Positions 34,298 through 46,773 are shown, counted from the stretch's first letter. The stretch: DNA of 64,000 nt from Hemerocallis citrina (GCA_017893485.1 CM030364.1:251880731-251944730), one strand, 5' to 3'. Translations and numbers: made by a program. The notes: a model not told the origin generated them from the letters alone.

Positions 34298-34549
34298 TTT
34301 TAGTAACAAAGACGTTACATTTGTGGACTTTTATTATGTACTATTTTGATTGTTTGAGTGTATGAATGCAAGGAAGAATGCTCCGAGATTTGAGATTGAG
34401 ATGATATGAGATGTAAATTATGAGATTTGATATTGAAATTGAGATGATATGAGATGTGACAATCTGTGAATTCTGAGACGGATTCTGTGTTGAGTGTGTG
34501 TATACAGGGATGATTTTTAGAAGTTCACAAACAGTTTGTAAATATACAT

Positions 34550-34925
34550 AGACTCGCTATCTCAGATAGCAACCCTAGTTCAAACAGGGTCGCTAATTGA
34601 GATAGCGACTGTGGTCTCTGGAAAATTGGGAATTACCACAGTCGCTAACTCAGTTGGCGACCCTGGTTGAACCAGGATCGCTATCTGAAATAGGGACTGT
34701 GGTAATTTCTCACCTCTAGAGACTTGAAAGTTTCTGGAAAATAGGGGATAACCACAGTCACTAACACAGTTAGCGACCCTCTTTGAACTAGGGTCGCTAT
34801 CTGAGATAGCGACTGTGGTGATTTCTTACTTCCAGAGACTTGAAAATCTCTGGATAATTGGGGATAACCACAGTCGCTATGACCCTGTTTGAACTAGGGT
34901 TGCTATCTGAGATAGCGAGCCTAGG
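34550..34925. repeat. Palindrome cluster 2 of the PMD-MULE
   Basis: Alternating direct and inverted copies of tcgctatctgagatagcga and 'aactagggtcgctatctgag', with a 'ctctggataattggggataa' spacer repeated about every 120 bp. Confidence 0.85.
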
Positions 34926-35566
34926 TACATTCACAAACTGTTTGTGAACTTCTAAAACTCATCCCTGTATGCACACTCATCTTATATCATCTCAAACCCA
35001 GAATCGTCACTGTATACACAAACTCATATCATAACAAATCTTCAAACATTCTCAAACCCAGAATTCACATCTTAATATCGGATTTCCAAAATCTCAAACC
35101 CAGAATTGAATTTGTACACACATCACATTCTCAAACATTCTGAAACCCAAAATTAAATTCACATCTCAATATCGGAATTCACATCAAGATATTCTCAAAA
35201 TCTCAAACCCAAAATTGTAGTTGTAGTGTTGTACACACATGACATTCTCAAAAAATCTCAAATGCGGAATTGAATTCAAATTTCGAATCAACACATTCTC
35301 AAAATCTCAAACCCAACTCCAGACCTGAAGGTCATGTTGCCAAACATGCACACATTCTCAAACACATTCCCAAACACAGACCACTGCTTATACAAACTAT
35401 ACAAATAAGAGAGAAAAAAGTGGCAAACACAGACATGTAGTCATACTAGTTATAGAAACACAGACACAAAAAAATAAAGTGCACAGTCCATCTTATAGTC
35501 CCAAATTTGTACAATTTAACAACGATAACAAAATAAATAAAACTTACCCAACAAATCTTCAACAGA
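34926..35566 (-). other. 3' region of the PMD gene, low complexity
   Basis: Degenerate direct repeats of 'ctcaaacccagaatt' about every 40-60 bp between 34990 and 35320. No coding potential on either strand. Confidence 0.5.
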
Positions 35567-37789
35567 TTACGGATCGGGGGTGAACAAGTCTGAGGGTCTC
35601 CTCATTTGTTTGGGATGCCTTGGAGTTACTTGAGTAAGTCCGGAAAGAGGAATATTATCATCATCATCTTTAGCTTCTTCTTCTGGCTCCTCGGCTTGCT
35701 CCACTCGTTGACGTTGCTTTTCTAACATTCTCTCACGATAGGATGGTCTTGATGCCATTTGTTTGCGACACCCTGTTCCATACACCAGACATCTCAATAT
35801 AGCATCCAATCTGTTTCCTTCGCCAACAAGGTCGGCTTGGGCCCGGCATGACTCAACCATTTTTCATGCAAATACCTTCATTGGTTCGGCAACATTTCTC
35901 CTTAAAACCTTCATGCATTCTCTAACCTGATTCCAAGTTTGTTGCATCTACACACAAGAAATTCACACCATTTATTGAAAGTCGACACATGTTAAAGATT
36001 AAGAGAATTCGTAATAAAGGCATAATGTATAAAACTTACGAGACTCCGAACCAATGTTGCCTTCGGTTGGAACATCGGTAAATTCACGGAATGGGTGTCA
36101 GTTGGATCAGCAGCTCGTCTCCTAGTCGGTCACTGCACACCCGCTGGCATTTGGTATGTCGAAGAAATATGTATACGTGTCATTCTCTGATACCACACCA
36201 TATATGGACCATGTAAAGATGGATCGAATGGGGGAATGTTTACAATCACGTGATCATACCAATGATTGTCCCATATATCGACGTGGGCGTGCAAACAAGC
36301 GGCCCATCGTGAGCTGACTGGCGACCCATACCGGTAAAACCATGCAGATCTGCATTGAATGGTTGGCGCACTGGAATGTTTTGAAGTAGGCCAAATTTTC
36401 GGAGAACTCTATCGGGAAAATTGCCCTCCACTGTATCAAAGTTGACAAGAGGAGCCGTAGTCAACAATAGTTGGCGACTCGCCGTGCAGACAGGTGGCAA
36501 TCTAGCTAGACACTCCTCAGTATAGGGCTCCCAATTAACACAGTCATCTGACAAACTATCGAACTCGTCCCTGTAGTAGGTTAGGCATCGGTTTGGATTA
36601 GCCTTCCATGTGAGGGAACCAGACCAGTAGACACCCTGCGGAGGTTTCGAGTGTTCGTCACCTGGAATGTTCACCCACTTTGGTGATTGTCTACTTATTA
36701 TGGGTCGTCCAACATGTAAGCATTCCCAACTCCACACTTGTAGCAACAACATCGATCTGTTCATCTGCTTCGCACCGAGAGCGCAGTTGCATAAACTTTT
36801 GTATAGCGTTGCCAATGCAGCACTAACCCAACTGTACACCCTAACTCTATCAAGATTAGTTATTAGAGGTAAGTACATGAGTGGAACGGAATCACCTGTG
36901 GAGTTTGGGAACATGACACCTCCAAACAATGTCATGATATATGCCCGGCAATAGCACTCGATTTGGAAAGGGGTCGAATCTTCATCCAACTTGTCGGTAA
37001 CTGTATCCTTCAACCACTTCAATCTAAGAGACTTGCCAATGACAGCTCTAGATCCACCTCATCTTCGAGATATTCTGGGATTAAAAATTCCGGATCAAAG
37101 TCCATCGTCCCGGTTACGGCCTATCCATCGATGGGAAGACCGGTGAGTACCACAACATCCTGCAGTGTGATAGTCATCTCCCCCACCGGCAATGGAAATC
37201 GTGTGTTTTCGGATGCCATCTTTCAAGAAGAGCGTTAGAAGTGGACGGTCGGCCTTAATAGAACTCATCAAACCGAAGCCGTATAACCCACAACCCCATA
37301 ATAACTCGTGGATACGTGGATGCATGGGCAAAATGCTGTGACCTCGAAAAGTACACTTTAGAGACTCTCCCTCCCACACGGCTTTGGAGCGATATTGCCC
37401 TTGCAACGTCAAGAGCCTTGGATCGATTGGATCGGGAACCACCAGTGGAACATGTGTTGGCGAAGACGGGCTGGGTTCATTTGGTTGAGTAGGCGGGCTG
37501 GGCGCGTTTGGTTGAGAAGACGGGCCGGGCTCATTTGGTTGGGAAGAATGACTCGCCTAGACCTACATAGCATAAAAGGGAAAAACATCAATATAGCAAT
37601 TTGTGTTTTCCTTGAAATGACAATCAAATTCATCGAATAAATATATTTTAAACTTACATTTGCATGTCGTCGTCCACCAACACGACTAGATCCACCCGAA
37701 GGTTGACCGTAACATGTACGTAGGTCTCCACGGTTACGTGGAGGTCCATTACTCGTTCCTTCTTCATGAATAGCCCGGGTTCGTGGCAT
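35567..37789 (-). pseudogene. PMD (MAIN/MAIL-like) gene carried by the MULE
   Basis: Exon 1 is 37789-37658 (44 codons, 'MPRTRAIHEEGTSNGPPRNR'), then a GT-AG intron, then exon 2 from 37556 with three SSQPNEP-type proline repeats and 'PRLLTLQGQYRSKAVWEG', the family's LxxQ...HRS..VW start. Next come 'ERWHPKTHD', 'MTITLQDVVVLTGLPIDG' and 'CYCRAYIMTLFGGVMFPNST', with the long open block 36246-37022 and a tail 'IPPFDPSLHGPYMVWYQRM' near 36230-36180. The last exon (35860-35567) is acidic and ends 'MRRPSDLFTPDP'. Frameshifts near 37230, 37190, 37025 and 36300 and a TAG near 37125 break the frame. PMD proteins MAIN and MAIL1 act in genome stability and transposon silencing, and mobile relatives occur in transposons. 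A cytosolic or nuclear role is likely but untested. Confidence 0.82.
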
Positions 37790-38599
37790 ATTCAATAACA
37801 AAGAGAATCCTATAGGTTTGATTGTATCTCGGTTTTAGATATATCAATAAATAAAAAACAGGAGTTTCTAGGAATTAAATGTAATATCAATAATACAGAA
37901 TTGTACATTCATCAACATCTAATTACAATAAATCGATATCTAACAATGTTACTCACAGTGTTACAATGGCTTATAACTATCATCATAAATCGACACTCGT
38001 CTATATACAATGTTAGTCACAATATTACTGAAGTATAACATATATAATCACAATGTTACCCACATCACATATTGCAGACATGCATTGTGGACTTAGATTA
38101 ATTAGTACAAATATTTCATGAATAACACTAACTAACTTAGTACAATATAGGTTATTTTAGGTTAATTACACAAATAAATTTAGTACAAATTATCCACACT
38201 TAGTACAATGTAGGCATAATTTGTATAACCAAAACACTCAATTCATTGTTGAACACATCTCAAATTAACTCACAATTCTAAATCTAACCCTACATCAAAA
38301 TTAACCAAAAATCAAATAGCAAGAGTTATGAACAAATACCACACGAATACTGGGTAGAATGAGGATGAGATTGTTCCACTTGCTTGGCAACTCCAATCCT
38401 CTTTTGTGTTTCCCGAACTTCGAACTCCCAAATTGGGGATGTTGGAAGATAGGTTTAGGATTTTATGAGTGTGAGGAGAGTAGAATGTGGGGGATGAAGA
38501 GGTTGCTTTGAGATTTTGTGGATTTCGGTGAGAAAATGGGTCGGATTTGGGCCACTAGGGTTTCAGAGTGGGAGAAGAAGTGTGAAAAGATATAGGGAA

Positions 38600-38825
38600 A
38601 GAAGAAACTGAGATAGCGAGTGTGGTATTAAGTGAATTCTTAATCGACACTCGCTATCTCAGTTAGCGACTTTAGTGAAAATAGGGTCGCTAACTGAAAT
38701 AGCGAGTGTATACTTGGCTTTTTCCTTAAGGTTTTTTTCTAAATGATGAAAACAACAGACAGATAGACTCGCTATCTCACTTAGCGACCCTGTTTTCACT
38801 AGGGGCGTTAATTGAGATAGCAAGT
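38600..38825. repeat. Palindrome cluster 3 of the PMD-MULE
   Basis: Copies of tcgctatctcagttagcgac in both orientations next to the right TIR, mirroring cluster 1 next to the left TIR. Confidence 0.85.
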
Positions 38826-38904
38826 GGGTCATTTTGGTAAATACTTTCCAAAGTGGGTCGGTTTGGTAAATACTTTAAAAAAGTGGGTCATTTTGGGGGG
38901 GATC
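38823..38904 (-). repeat. Right TIR of the PMD-MULE
   Basis: Inverted match of 33107-33188. It is followed by the TSD copy at 38905-38913. Confidence 0.85.
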
Positions 38905-38913
38905 AAAAAACAT

Positions 38914-39665
38914 TGGTTTTGTGTGTGTGTGTGTGGGGTGGGGGGGGGGGGGACTTTTTTGGAGGAAAAATATGATTTGGGAGGGTAAATCTGAACTGTT
39001 AATTTTGTTTTATTGAAGGGGAACCACTTGATAGCTTTTTTCTTTCAAATTGTCTTATATTTTATTATATAGACTATATTTGTCTGTGGGCACGTGCGTA
39101 CGGCATGTCTTCAGAATGATAAAACATATAAAAAGTCTTGTAAACAGTAAAACAACAATTATGTAGCTCAAATTTGAATAGTATGACCATAATTAGTTGT
39201 AAATAAAAGTCTATGTTTCCATTAGTCTATGTTGAAAAATAATTATAAATGAGGGTGTAAAATCCAACTTCTTATAACTTTGAGGTGGAAAATGATGAAA
39301 TTGAACTGTTGAGGAGATATTTATTATTTTCAATGTAACGAGCAATAAAAAAAGCATAAAAAATCTGAAAATTTCCAAACCTGAAATCTGAAAATCTAAA
39401 TTTAAAATGAGAGAGAGGGAGAGAGAGAGGGAGAGAGAGAAAAAGAGAAATATGAAAAAGTAAAGAGAGAAACGAGAGATAGTAATAAAATAATGAGTTT
39501 TTTTAGTTTTGGAGGAAAAACATTGATTTTAGTGGAAAAACTTTTTTGGAGGGAAAATATGTTTTGGGAGGTGAATCGGAACCATTGATTTTGTTTCAAT
39601 TGAAGGGGAACCACTTGATAGTTTTTTTTCTTTCAAATTGTCTTGTGTTTTATTATATAAATATA
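38914..39665 (+). repeat. 0.6-kb repeat unit: end of copy 1 and whole of copy 2
   Basis: 38937-39085 matches 39517-39665 ('gaaggggaaccacttgatag', 'tctttcaaattgtctt'), and 39086-39500 matches 32655-33075. The unit is therefore a head-to-tail dimer. It contains a GT/G run (38920-38952) and a GA-rich stretch (39408-39450). Confidence 0.75.
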
Positions 39666-40420
39666 GATCCCATTCGGAATTATATCTATATCTTACACTA
39701 ATAAGAGAGAGAGTCCACCCCCTCTATTCTTTCTCTATTTTGAAATAAAGAAATGAGAGGGAAAATAGAGATTTATATTTAACTAACACCTGCACTACAC
39801 ACAATTTTATTAAAAAAACCAAAATAAAATAAAAACCTCAAATCCTAAAACACAGTCTCTTCCCCTCCCACTTTCTCAATCTCACAAAATCCCACGCCTC
39901 TTCCCAAATCCACCCCCATCCCATAGCTTAGAATTAGATTTTTAAGCAAACACAATTCATAAAATTATTATTATATGATTTTCTTAGTCTATCATCTTTA
40001 GCCTAGCATGTGCTATAATGCATGGTTTATAATGTATAACATATTTACTGAATATTAATGATGTTATCATATACATGTTAACATAAATTCATTGAATTTG
40101 CGACATCTTGTCATTGCATATATTTTTTAGCTTTAGTAATATTCAATTGGATAACATTATGATTTGGTGGTGATTATCTAAACCATCTGATTATATGAGA
40201 TGATAATGAAGATTTTAGTAATATTTATAAGTTTCTCCTAATTCTCTCCCACTTTTTTGGAGCTCTATATAATTTTATGAGTTCCTCAAAACTATTGTAG
40301 GTTGTGCAATTTGAACAGGGTAACACTAGTATACTCGTACAATTTTGTAGAAATAACCCAGTCATAGAAATCAAATAAAAAGCATCACTGTCTTTGATCT
40401 CCCATGAAAGAAATAGCCAA
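39666..40420. other. Unassigned AT-rich sequence
   Basis: No coding frame, TIR or TSD recognised on either strand. A GA/CT-rich patch is at 39700-39770. Confidence 0.5.
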
Positions 40421-40425
40421 AGTTC

Positions 40426-43400
40426 TGTCACGCCCTGCTTCCCAAAATACGGGAATAGGAGTCCGTGACGAAGGCCCAGCGGATGATACTAACATCATCC
40501 ATAAGCTATACCAGTCTTAACTTAACAATATGAAAAAAAATAATCACAACCACGCAGAAAAATATAATCACATAAACAATAACCGAGATAAAACATGCAG
40601 TAGTCAACATAAACCAACAACTGCAAAAATATAAACAACAATTACGGGTCAACAAGCCCGGGATACAAAGTTCAACAAAAATAATAACAATGCGATAAAA
40701 GAATAACATGGAAGAAGATAATCTATTTTAAAGCAGCTCCTGCTCCAATCCTAGAAGAACTGCTCACCAATGCCTCCTGGCAAATCTCCTTATTCACCTG
40801 TAGTTGGATCACCTATAGTGGAAAAGAAAATGTCCTTAGAGCAAGTATGGACAACAAGTAGTGAAAAGCAAAGAGTAAGGGAACATGGTACATCAAGGAG
40901 TATGAAGCAAGATCAAAGTCCAAAAGCAATAATGATATCAATAAACAATGGTCAAGTGTACAAGTGTCAACTTAGGTTTATTAGCATTTTATTTTCCTAC
41001 CTAGTGCACGTACTACTGCGTCCCATACCAAAGGTTCGGTGCACGCAAAACAATGTACATTTTAGACATAGTGGTGGGATCTACAGAGCGTGTACTCGGT
41101 GTAACATGATAACAAGTTCACAAGTTCATAAGTAATTCTCCACCTTCCATGTCAATAGTACAAGTACACAAGAAGGACCCTACCGAGTACATTTTCTGAG
41201 ATTATCCACTACTAAGTCAACCCTTATTAACTCCGGCTTGTTTGATATTTATGGTCAGTCAATTGTATGTAAGAGTGTCAAGGCGACGATAGGAATGCAA
41301 CAAAATGATACAATGCATGATAAATACAAGTAATTGTAAATCTGAAAAGGGCAGGCACAACAGTACTAAAACAGCAGTAACTCACAAACTACAACTCGGA
41401 ATTTGATTCCGTCAAAATGGCAGTAAACTAGACATCTAGGGCTATAATTCATGTTCAGAAAGTTTTTATTAATTCTGACCATAACTAGGTCAATTATCAT
41501 AATCTTTACAGGTTAACTATTCTGGCAGCAGCTTACCGTCAAAACTTTATAGGTGGAAACTAGGTGTAAAATCAATATAAAAATCTACAAAAATTAGGAA
41601 TGGATCCGAAGTATGTCTACTAAGTTCCTGGAGAGTTTCAAGTCATTACACTACTGTTATCATGGTGTTTCAACTGAAAGTTGTGTCGGTGTTTCATAAA
41701 TTACAATCTGGAAAGTACAGACCAGCAGTGACTAAAACTGCGATATCTCACAGCTCACAGATCGGAATCTAGATCCGTCAAGTGTTCTGTAAACTAGATT
41801 CATTAGGCTACAATTCTCTTTTATATGGCTTTGGCTGATTCCTATTGTAACATGGTCGAAATCTCAGTACAAAACAGAATAGGCAGTAAGACATAACAAA
41901 AATCATCATATATATATTTATCAAAGTGAATAATCAACATGTTCTTGTTATCACGCAATGCATTGCCATTAAGGTACAGCAAGTTGAGATGAAATTCTAC
42001 TATTTATAAGGCAAGATTATCATGTCACGATTCAATTCTCGAGATCTCAATCAATCAACATGTATCCATATCATTTTATATTTATCATATGCAAGTTCTA
42101 GTCAATTTGTTCATGTCGTATGTGCATGAAAGTTTGGGTTTGAATCAATGGATATTGGCATGAGTCAAGGATACTTCGGGTTAGCTCGTGTAAACCCTCG
42201 ATATCCCCAACGGAAAGTACACAAGCAATATACGATAATCGAAAGAGAACTACTTGCGGAGGAGATCAATAATCTTGGACTAGAAAAATAAACTGAGTTC
42301 AAGTGGACTTGCCTTTTGCGTGAGAGATTCGAATAACTAGAATAACGGGATTAGAATCCCAGGCGACAATCCAAAACACGGGCGAGACACGTGCAACGAA
42401 AAAATAGCGAACACCCGATCCACACAAGATCCCACAACAGCAAAACACAGCAACAACACAACACAGCCAAGATCGGATGCCAACAAACACCCAACAGCAA
42501 ATATCAGATCTACTACCCCAGAACACCACACACCAAAAACAGACCAATCCCCTCTCTCCTTCTTCCTTTCAACAGAGAGAGAGAGCGATGCCTGGAGAGG
42601 GAACGACGATGATAGCGGCGACTCGAGGGGTGGCTGACGACGCCGGCGGCGAGGCGATTGCGAGGACAGAGGCAGGGTGGTCGGAGCAAGTGGTTGACGG
42701 TGGCACAAGGGGAAACAGAGGAGGTGCGGGAGCAGCGCTCGGGGCTGAGGTTGAAGGCGAGGTCGCGAGGGCGGGACGGCACTCCGGTGATGGGAATGGT
42801 GTGATGACGACTGAGTCGAGCGGAAGGCTCGAGCGGCGCAACGAGGAAGACAGGGGAACTTCGAGGAAGACGATGGCGGAGGCTTCGCAGAGGTGGTGAC
42901 AATGGCGGAGCGAAGATGGTATAGGCGAAGTGGGTGGGTTCGAGCGGAGGCTCGAGGTTGAAGACGAGCGGAAGGTGAACAGTTGGGTTCGTCGACAATG
43001 GCGAGCGGTGACGAATGCGATGGAGAAGCGAGAAGGTGGGTTGGGGCGCGGCGATGGGGCTCGGAGATAGGGATGACGGCGAGCGGGGATGAGCGGAGCG
43101 GGATGGCGGAGGTTGGAGGCTATGGAGTCGAGGAAGACGAAGGGGAAGGGGAGATGCTCTGTTGGGTTTCGAAACAGAGAAAAGAGAAAGATGGTGGAAG
43201 AGAGAGAGAACTGGAGGGGTTAAATAAAAAAATAAAATAATATATAATATAAACGTGGGTAGTTAAGAGATACGGGAGATTGTGGGGGAGGAGATATGGG
43301 TTAGTTGTTAGGGAGTATATGAGTTTGTGGGTTTGGGTAGACTAGGATTTGGGTTCAGGATCCAATAAGAAAATGAGTTTGGATAGATAATAGTATGAGC

Positions 43401-43576
43401 TTGAAAATGGATTGGGCTAACAAAAGATAACAAGGATAATAATAATAACAATATACAAGAATAATAAATTGCAACAGAAGGCCCGCAACAAGCTCAAGAT
43501 CCAAAATACATTAAAATATAAAAGAGAACACTACAAAATACAAAAAAAAATCGTACAATCAGAAACAGGGATTACA
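40426..43576 (-). mobile_element. Solo LTR (3.15 kb), reversed
   Basis: Flanked by AGTTC on both sides (40421-40425 and 43577-43581), a 5-bp TSD. On the minus strand it starts TGTAATCCC and ends GGGCGTGACA, the TG...CA ends of an LTR. It has a TATA-like AT-rich stretch at about 43215-43250, then a pyrimidine-rich and GC-rich leader (43200-42500) whose many open frames reflect composition and not genes, then AT-rich R/U5. Nothing internal (gag or pol) is present, so this is a solo LTR left by recombination. It is related to LTR-2 (1319-2590). The Tekay/Del affinity is inference. Confidence 0.85.
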
Positions 43577-43581
43577 AGTTC

Positions 43582-44444
43582 CTCTTAATTTTTAGGATGT
43601 AAATCGTACTTCTTTTCCTCTAAATTTTAGACAAATATTGAAATTTGACCATTTCCAACCACAAAATATTTTAGAATAGCACACTTAATTGAACAAAAGC
43701 ATGCACTTCAGTCATTGTTTAGAATTTACTATGCATACTTGGAATTTGCACACAATGTACATATATGGAGCAATATTTAGATTTACTTGCTCGATAAAAA
43801 AATTCTTATTGTTTATGCAACTGCACTAGGTTCTACTGGTAATTATGAAGAAAATGTTGGAGGGTGGTTTCATAGTTTTACCACCATATGAGACTGCATT
43901 TCAGAGAAAGGGGTTAGGCTTAGACAAAATTAAAGAATAACTAAAAGGTTTTTGATGTTACGAAATACGAATATTTACCTCTAGATTATGCAAAACATAT
44001 TTATTTGTGAAGCCAACCTCATTGTGTTACTTAAGTAAATAATGTATTAACCTCATTGTGTTAACGTCATTTCTACTCTAATTATATGCGTATCGTATAT
44101 GCCTAACCACTCGGCAGTCTAAAATTTTGTAATAGTTTAATTTCTTTAGTTTAAATAGTAATGATGCATATTGTGTCATTTTAGAATATACACTTAGAAA
44201 ACCACACAATTTTTGAAATATACACTTAGAAAGTCATATAATTCTTTTTGCCAATATTGTGCATTATACAGGGACAACGAATACCATAAGTTTCTAGTCA
44301 CGTGCATACAACTAATGGGAATGGAAGCAACACTAGGCCACATGAGGAAACTCCCCCGTCCTAGTTTCGAGGATTTGGACTTTATTTTTCTTAAGTTTTG
44401 TCGAAACTTTAGTTATGTTTTGTAAAAACTATGTGTTATACAAC
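43582..44444. other. Unassigned AT-rich sequence
   Basis: No repeat ends and no convincing coding frame on either strand. Confidence 0.5.
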
Positions 44445-44447
44445 TTA

Positions 44448-45113
44448 GAGCATCCACAGTGATGTTTCTCATATTCTAAAATATGGCATCTACAGTAATA
44501 GCATATAGCGGACGATCGTGCAGTGGTGCTTTGCTAAAATATGGCATCTACAGTAATAGCATATGAGAGACGGGGAATCATTCCCCGTCCCTTTATTAAA
44601 AAAAAAATAAAAAATAAAATGGCAAATATAACCCAGGAATATAACCCAGGAATAATGCGGTAGTAAGACTTGGAAGGGTAGTTTAGGAAACCAAAAATAA
44701 CCCAGGAAAAAAAAAATTAAAACCTCCCGGACGGGACATCATCTCCCGTCTGGCCTCAAACGGGAAATGATATCCCGTCTGAGGAGGGGATTCTTTTTTT
44801 AAAAAAAACTTTAAAAAAAATGTGAGAGACGGGGAATCATATCCCGTCTGACCCGTTTTTTAAATAAAAATAAAAATAAAAATTAACAGACGGTATAAGA
44901 TAACCCGTCTGTTCGTAATAAAATATATTAAAATTTGAGAGACGGGGAATCATTCCCCGTCCTTTATAATTTGAGAATTCTCATTTCGTTTCTCAAATTT
45001 GAGAAACATATTTGAAGCGTTTGCTAAAAAATGGCAAAATGAAAAACCATTGCAACGCTTCGTTTTCTAAAAAATGGCAAATTGAGAATTTTTGAAAACC
45101 ACTGTGGATGCTC
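44448..45113. mobile_element. Tourist/Harbinger-like MITE 1 (666 bp)
   Basis: TIRs GAGCATCCACAGTG...CACTGTGGATGCTC are flanked by TTA on both sides (44445-44447 and 45114-45116), the 3-bp target of PIF/Harbinger elements. The interior holds several hairpins of the type gacggggaatcattccccgtc (44571-44600, 44728-44790, 44825-44850, 44895-44970). It encodes no protein. Confidence 0.85.
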
Positions 45114-45116
45114 TTA

Positions 45117-45427
45117 TATATATATACTTCCTAATTGCACCGTGTTTATACTGTTTTGATGCTTTTGTTTCAAAAATTGCTGTCTATGCTGTTTTCATAT
45201 GCAATATACTTTTTCTTATACTGTTTTGATGCTTTTGTTTGAAGGATTAATGTTTTGATGCTTTTGCTAGGACTTTCACACTTTGGTCATGGATTGAAGG
45301 TGAATCTGAGTCTCCCCTCTCTTACTCCTTTCTGTTCATCAGTTTATAACCTTTTTTTCCCCCTTCAATCTTCTTCATTGTTTGTCAAATTTAGGGTCCT
45401 TCTTCCTTGTTTATATTTGATGTTTCG
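45117..45427. other. Unassigned spacer between MITE 1 and the LINE
   Basis: Contains a short imperfect duplication of 'atactgttttgatgcttttgttt' type (around 45150 and 45220). No gene or transposon end recognised. Confidence 0.4.
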
Positions 45428-45437
45428 TTCAGAGATT

Positions 45438-46773
45438 TTTTTTTTTTTTTTTTTGAGGAAAAGGTGGAATAAGGCCACCCTATTTCATTAATAAGCAGTT
45501 AATAAAACAACCCCGGCATACCGGGAGGATACAACAGTACAAGAATATAAAGCAGAAAGAAACTGACAGAAAGCAAACATACACCCCCAACAAGCCCTGG
45601 GGGATGGGTCCAACGACACAAACATCAATCCACCCGAAAGTACCATGGGCGGAGGCAAAAAACATCAGGTAGCAGAACTACTGTCGTGACTGGTGTAGCC
45701 AGTCCCTCAGTCCAGCGTCGGACCGATCTCTATCTCCTCATCATCGAACTCCTCTACCTGGAAGACCTTGGCAATCCTTCCTCTCGCCCCTGTGGCCGCA
45801 GCTGTAGCCCAAAAAGATATAAGATGCATGATATGAGACAGGTTACCAGAAATACTATTACATGAAGCACGAAAATAAAAATTCTTTCTATCAAGCCATA
45901 ACACCCAAGTTGTTGCTGCAATTGCGATGTACCACGCGTCCTTCATATCATGACGACTCGATGCAAATTTGGGCCCAATCCACAAATCTTCGTAAACCCC
46001 GGGGTAGTCACTAGTTCCTAAGGCTCGGAGAACCTCCACCATAGTCGCCTTACTTCTGGGGCAGTGGATGAAAAGGTGGTTAAGATCTTCCATATGCACA
46101 TCACAGAAACCACAGTTAGTCGCCACCTGCGGTTGTCTTTTGGCAAGGTTTTGTCTCGTGAGGATAGCATTATTGAGCACTAGCCATAAGAACACTCTGA
46201 TTTTAAGGGGAGTTTTCGCCTTCCACAACACCTGAGCCCAGCTAGGACTGCAACCGCGAAAGTGGATCCGATGATACATAGATCTCACCGAGAAAGCGCC
46301 ATTGCACTCGAGTCCCCAGCACTTCTGGTCAGGGCCTTGTGTGCACCTTATGCCTGCCCAGGCGATGTGTGCTTGCATGTCGATGACTTGCTGCTGTAGG
46401 CTTGGGGCAAGCGTTCCTCTCAACGCCGGCTTCCAGCCTCCCCTTTTCCATCCTTCAGCAACGGTCATATTCGGGTGACTCGACCTCTCGTACAGATCCG
46501 GGAACGCCTCCTTCAGGGTTTGTGCCCCGCACCATCTGTCCCACCAGAATCTGGTGGACCGGCCATTGCCGATAGTCGACGTGACTACCGAGTTGAAAGG
46601 GCCGCTAGCCTTGGAGATTCCTTTCCAGAATCGCGAGGCCTTAGTTCCAACACGGAAGCCAAGCGGTCTAGTGCCTTTACCCCTGAGGTAAGGTTGAATG
46701 AAATCCTGCCACCCTTCTCCGCTGTTGTGGAACACCTTCCACCATCCGCAGGTTCATATCCTGCCACCCTTCT
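45438..46773 (-). mobile_element. 5'-truncated L1-type LINE
   Basis: Minus-strand 3' end with a poly(A) tail (seen as a 19-T run, 45436-45454) and a 10-bp TSD, TTCAGAGATT, at 45428-45437 and 46774-46783. The coding part is 45707-46735 and the 3' UTR is 45455-45706. The 5' end is truncated inside the RT C-terminus, as is usual for LINEs. At the 5' junction 'atcctgccacccttct' is duplicated (46702 and 46757). Confidence 0.92.
45707..46735 (-). pseudogene. LINE RT C-terminal region with zf-RVT domain
   Basis: A 342-residue uninterrupted frame; the first Met is only the truncation point. The N-terminal part has 'NGRSTRFWWDRWCG', typical of the segment after the LINE RT. The zf-RVT region follows: 'CNGAFSVRSMYHRI', 'LWKAKTPLKIRVFLWLVLNN', 'CGFCDVHMEDLNHLFIHCPR' with the C-x2-C...H...C pattern. 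The endonuclease and the RT active site are missing. The frame is intact, implying a fairly recent insertion, but it cannot encode an active protein. Confidence 0.88.

Larger units (their letters stand above)
33107..38904. mobile_element. MULE carrying a PMD gene (5.8 kb)
   Basis: Flanked by a perfect 9-bp TSD, AAAAAACAT (33098-33106 and 38905-38913). The terminal inverted repeats are about 80 bp: 33107-33188 and 38823-38904 share two copies of a 'gaaagtatttacca' / 'ctgacccact' block and start GAT on both strands. Inside are a MuDR-type N-terminal fragment (+), a PMD gene (-) and three clusters of tcgctat/atagcga palindromes. The transposase catalytic domain was not found, so this copy is non-autonomous. 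The combination of 9-bp TSD and long TIR identifies the Mutator superfamily. Confidence 0.88.

Noticed and set aside
42477..43240. Several overlapping ORFs of 73-161 aa
   Set aside because: GC-rich leader of a solo LTR; all frames open on both strands, no homology recognised.
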